Assembly (NCBI GenBank): GCA_003644175.1
Contig: QNBS01000141.1
Location: 1-6,182 of the forward strand
Source: Planctomycetota bacterium
GTDB taxonomy: Bacteria > Planctomycetota > Phycisphaerae > Sedimentisphaerales > Anaerohalosphaeraceae
Direction: 5' to 3'
DNA: 6,182 nt
The notes beneath the pieces were generated by a model that was not told the origin of the DNA, searched no databases, and saw only the letters and a program-made list of their open reading frames with translations. Of the stretch, positions 5,197-6,182 are shown piece after piece; the stretch's first letter is position 1; every line of letters begins with the position of its first letter. The position numbers were made by a program, and so were the translations under genes.

Positions 5197-6182
5197 CTAT
5201 TTGCGATTAGTGTTTTCCCGACCCGACAGGCTCAGGCCAAAAGCAACCGACCAGTCAATGTGGCTGTTGCATTTGTCGGCTCCGGCATGGCTGCCGGGCC
5301 GCATGTCGACCGCCGTCAGCACATCTCCTATTTGCGCCGGTATCTGCATGCGCTGGGCCATCTCGGCAAGCTTGTAACAGATTCTCTTGTCGACATTTTT
5401 GGCGGAAAGGAAAACCAGACGCTGAATGTGCATACCTCCGCAGTGGAATTCGAAGTACCGGCTGCATGCATCGATCTCCGATATCAGACGCTGGACGCCC
5501 TCGTCCTGTTCAAGGTCGGCGAAACCAAGGCTTACTACCCGTGCCAGAAGCAGATTCCTGTTGCGGCATATGACGACATTGGTGTTTCTGGTTCCCATGT
5601 CCAGCAGCATCGCAACTTTATCCTGCTCCTCGCGTCGACGGCTGAAAAACTCCATAAAACTGTTGGTCATTGCAAATGGCCAGACATTGATGCTTTGAAC
5701 ATCCAGCCCGGCATTTTCATAAATGGCAAGATGGCGATCAACTATGACGCAGTCGGCCGCCATCACAAGAACATCCATTTCAGAAGTCTTCGATCCCGTC
5801 TGTTCGGCAACTACATGCTTAATCATCGCCTGGCCGGCATCAAACGGCAGCTTCTGTCTGACGTTGGCCATTACCGCATCGCCAACCTTGTTGGCGGGCA
5901 TGCGAGGAATTCTTATCTGGTCGATAAATACATCCTGCGAGGGAAGCGCGGTGACCACTTTTTTGTCCTTGAACCCGCCCCGTTTCGTCATCTGTTTGAT
6001 GGTTTTTGCCGCCCATTTCTGCCAGTCGCTGCTGCCGGACTCTATCTCCTCAGGTCTTTTTTCGCACCCCATGCCGTGCAGGTACAGCCCGTGCCCATTG
6101 GTCCCCAACTGCGCCATCCGTAAATAGCTGCTGCCGAGGTCCACGCCGATGGGGCAAACCTTCTTAGTTAATACTCTAAACA
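5197..6182 (-). CDS. pilM: Type IV pilus actin-like assembly protein PilM, missing at most the first base of its start in this window
   Basis: Cytoplasmic actin-fold (FtsA/MreB-like) protein that binds the N-terminus of PilN and helps organise the pilus machine. The frame is open to the right edge. The residues there read FRVLTKKVCPIGVDLGSSYLRMAQL, which contains the phosphate-1 loop GVDLGSS of the PilM fold. The preceding codon ends in TG at 6181-6182, so the true start is very probably the nTG codon finishing at 6183. The GTG at 6144 is internal: it encodes the Val of GVDLGSS, and starting there would remove the first strand. Counted from that GTG, other landmarks are VVTALPSQDVFIDQIRIP (63-80), KVGDAVMANVRQKLPFD (86-102), the phosphate-2 motif LDMGTRNTNVVI (181-192) and the C-terminal AFGLSLSGRE (311-320 counted including the N-terminal addition; the end of the protein). 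Total length is about 328 residues, near the family size. The usual C-terminal Gly-Gly nucleotide-binding motif is replaced by SAKN (247-250). Confidence 0.92.
   Translation of the reverse strand, partial: FRVLTKKVCPIGVDLGSSYLRMAQLGTNGHGLYLHGMGCEKRPEEIESGSSDWQKWAAKTIKQMTKRGGFKDKKVVTALPSQDVFIDQIRIPRMPANKVGDAVMANVRQKLPFDAGQAMIKHVVAEQTGSKTSEMDVLVMAADCVIVDRHLAIYENAGLDVQSINVWPFAMTNSFMEFFSRRREEQDKVAMLLDMGTRNTNVVICRNRNLLLARVVSLGFADLEQDEGVQRLISEIDACSRYFEFHCGGMHIQRLVFLSAKNVDKRICYKLAEMAQRMQIPAQIGDVLTAVDMRPGSHAGADKCNSHIDWSVAFGLSLSGRENTNRK

Noticed and set aside
4455..5210. A 251-codon open frame on the plus strand
   Set aside because: It is antisense to pilN, with a Cys/Arg/Gly-rich mirror composition and no recognisable motif.
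5260..6123. A 287-codon open frame on the plus strand
   Set aside because: It is wholly antisense to pilM. Its composition (many His, Arg, Gly) is typical of a shadow frame, and no family pattern is visible.

Overview
The window is a single gene cluster read entirely from the minus strand. It encodes the inner-membrane platform and motors of a type IV pilus (T4P). In transcription order (high to low coordinates) the genes are pilM (start codon just off the right edge), pilN, pilO, an unnamed gene in the pilP position, pilB (extension ATPase), pilT (retraction ATPase) and the 5' end of pilC/gspF (cut by the left edge). Spacers are 25, about 87 and 36 nt, then a 4-nt ATGA overlap, then 59 nt, and pilC starts inside or just after the end of pilT. 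This layout fits one polycistronic unit. I see no internal rho-independent terminator, RNA gene, insertion sequence, CRISPR array or repeat array. No stretch above 100 nt lacks a gene. Any promoter for the unit would lie to the right of the window.

How the genes work together: PilM is a cytoplasmic actin-fold protein that binds the short cytoplasmic N-terminus of PilN. PilN and PilO are bitopic proteins that pair through coiled coils and ferredoxin-like periplasmic domains. The protein in the PilP position is expected to link this alignment complex to the outer-membrane secretin. PilB and PilT are hexameric ATPases that drive polymerisation and retraction of the pilus through the membrane platform PilC. 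Having pilB and pilT side by side points to a retractile T4aP-type machine rather than a type II secretion system. The secretin (pilQ), pilins and prepilin peptidase are not in the window.

Organism: a Gram-negative-type (diderm) bacterium of moderate GC. The PilN N-terminus (ARIDFVPDDYIQQR in place of the proteobacterial INLLP type), the PilM N-terminus and the M-N-O-(P-like)-B-T-C order resemble Planctomycetota, perhaps Phycisphaerae-like. This assignment comes from memory of such proteins and is moderate to low confidence.

The window is mostly a conventional system. The points worth a second look are the PilP-position protein (membrane-anchored like GspC, with no lipobox), the loss of the C-terminal Gly-Gly motif in PilM, and the apparently reduced N-terminus of PilC.
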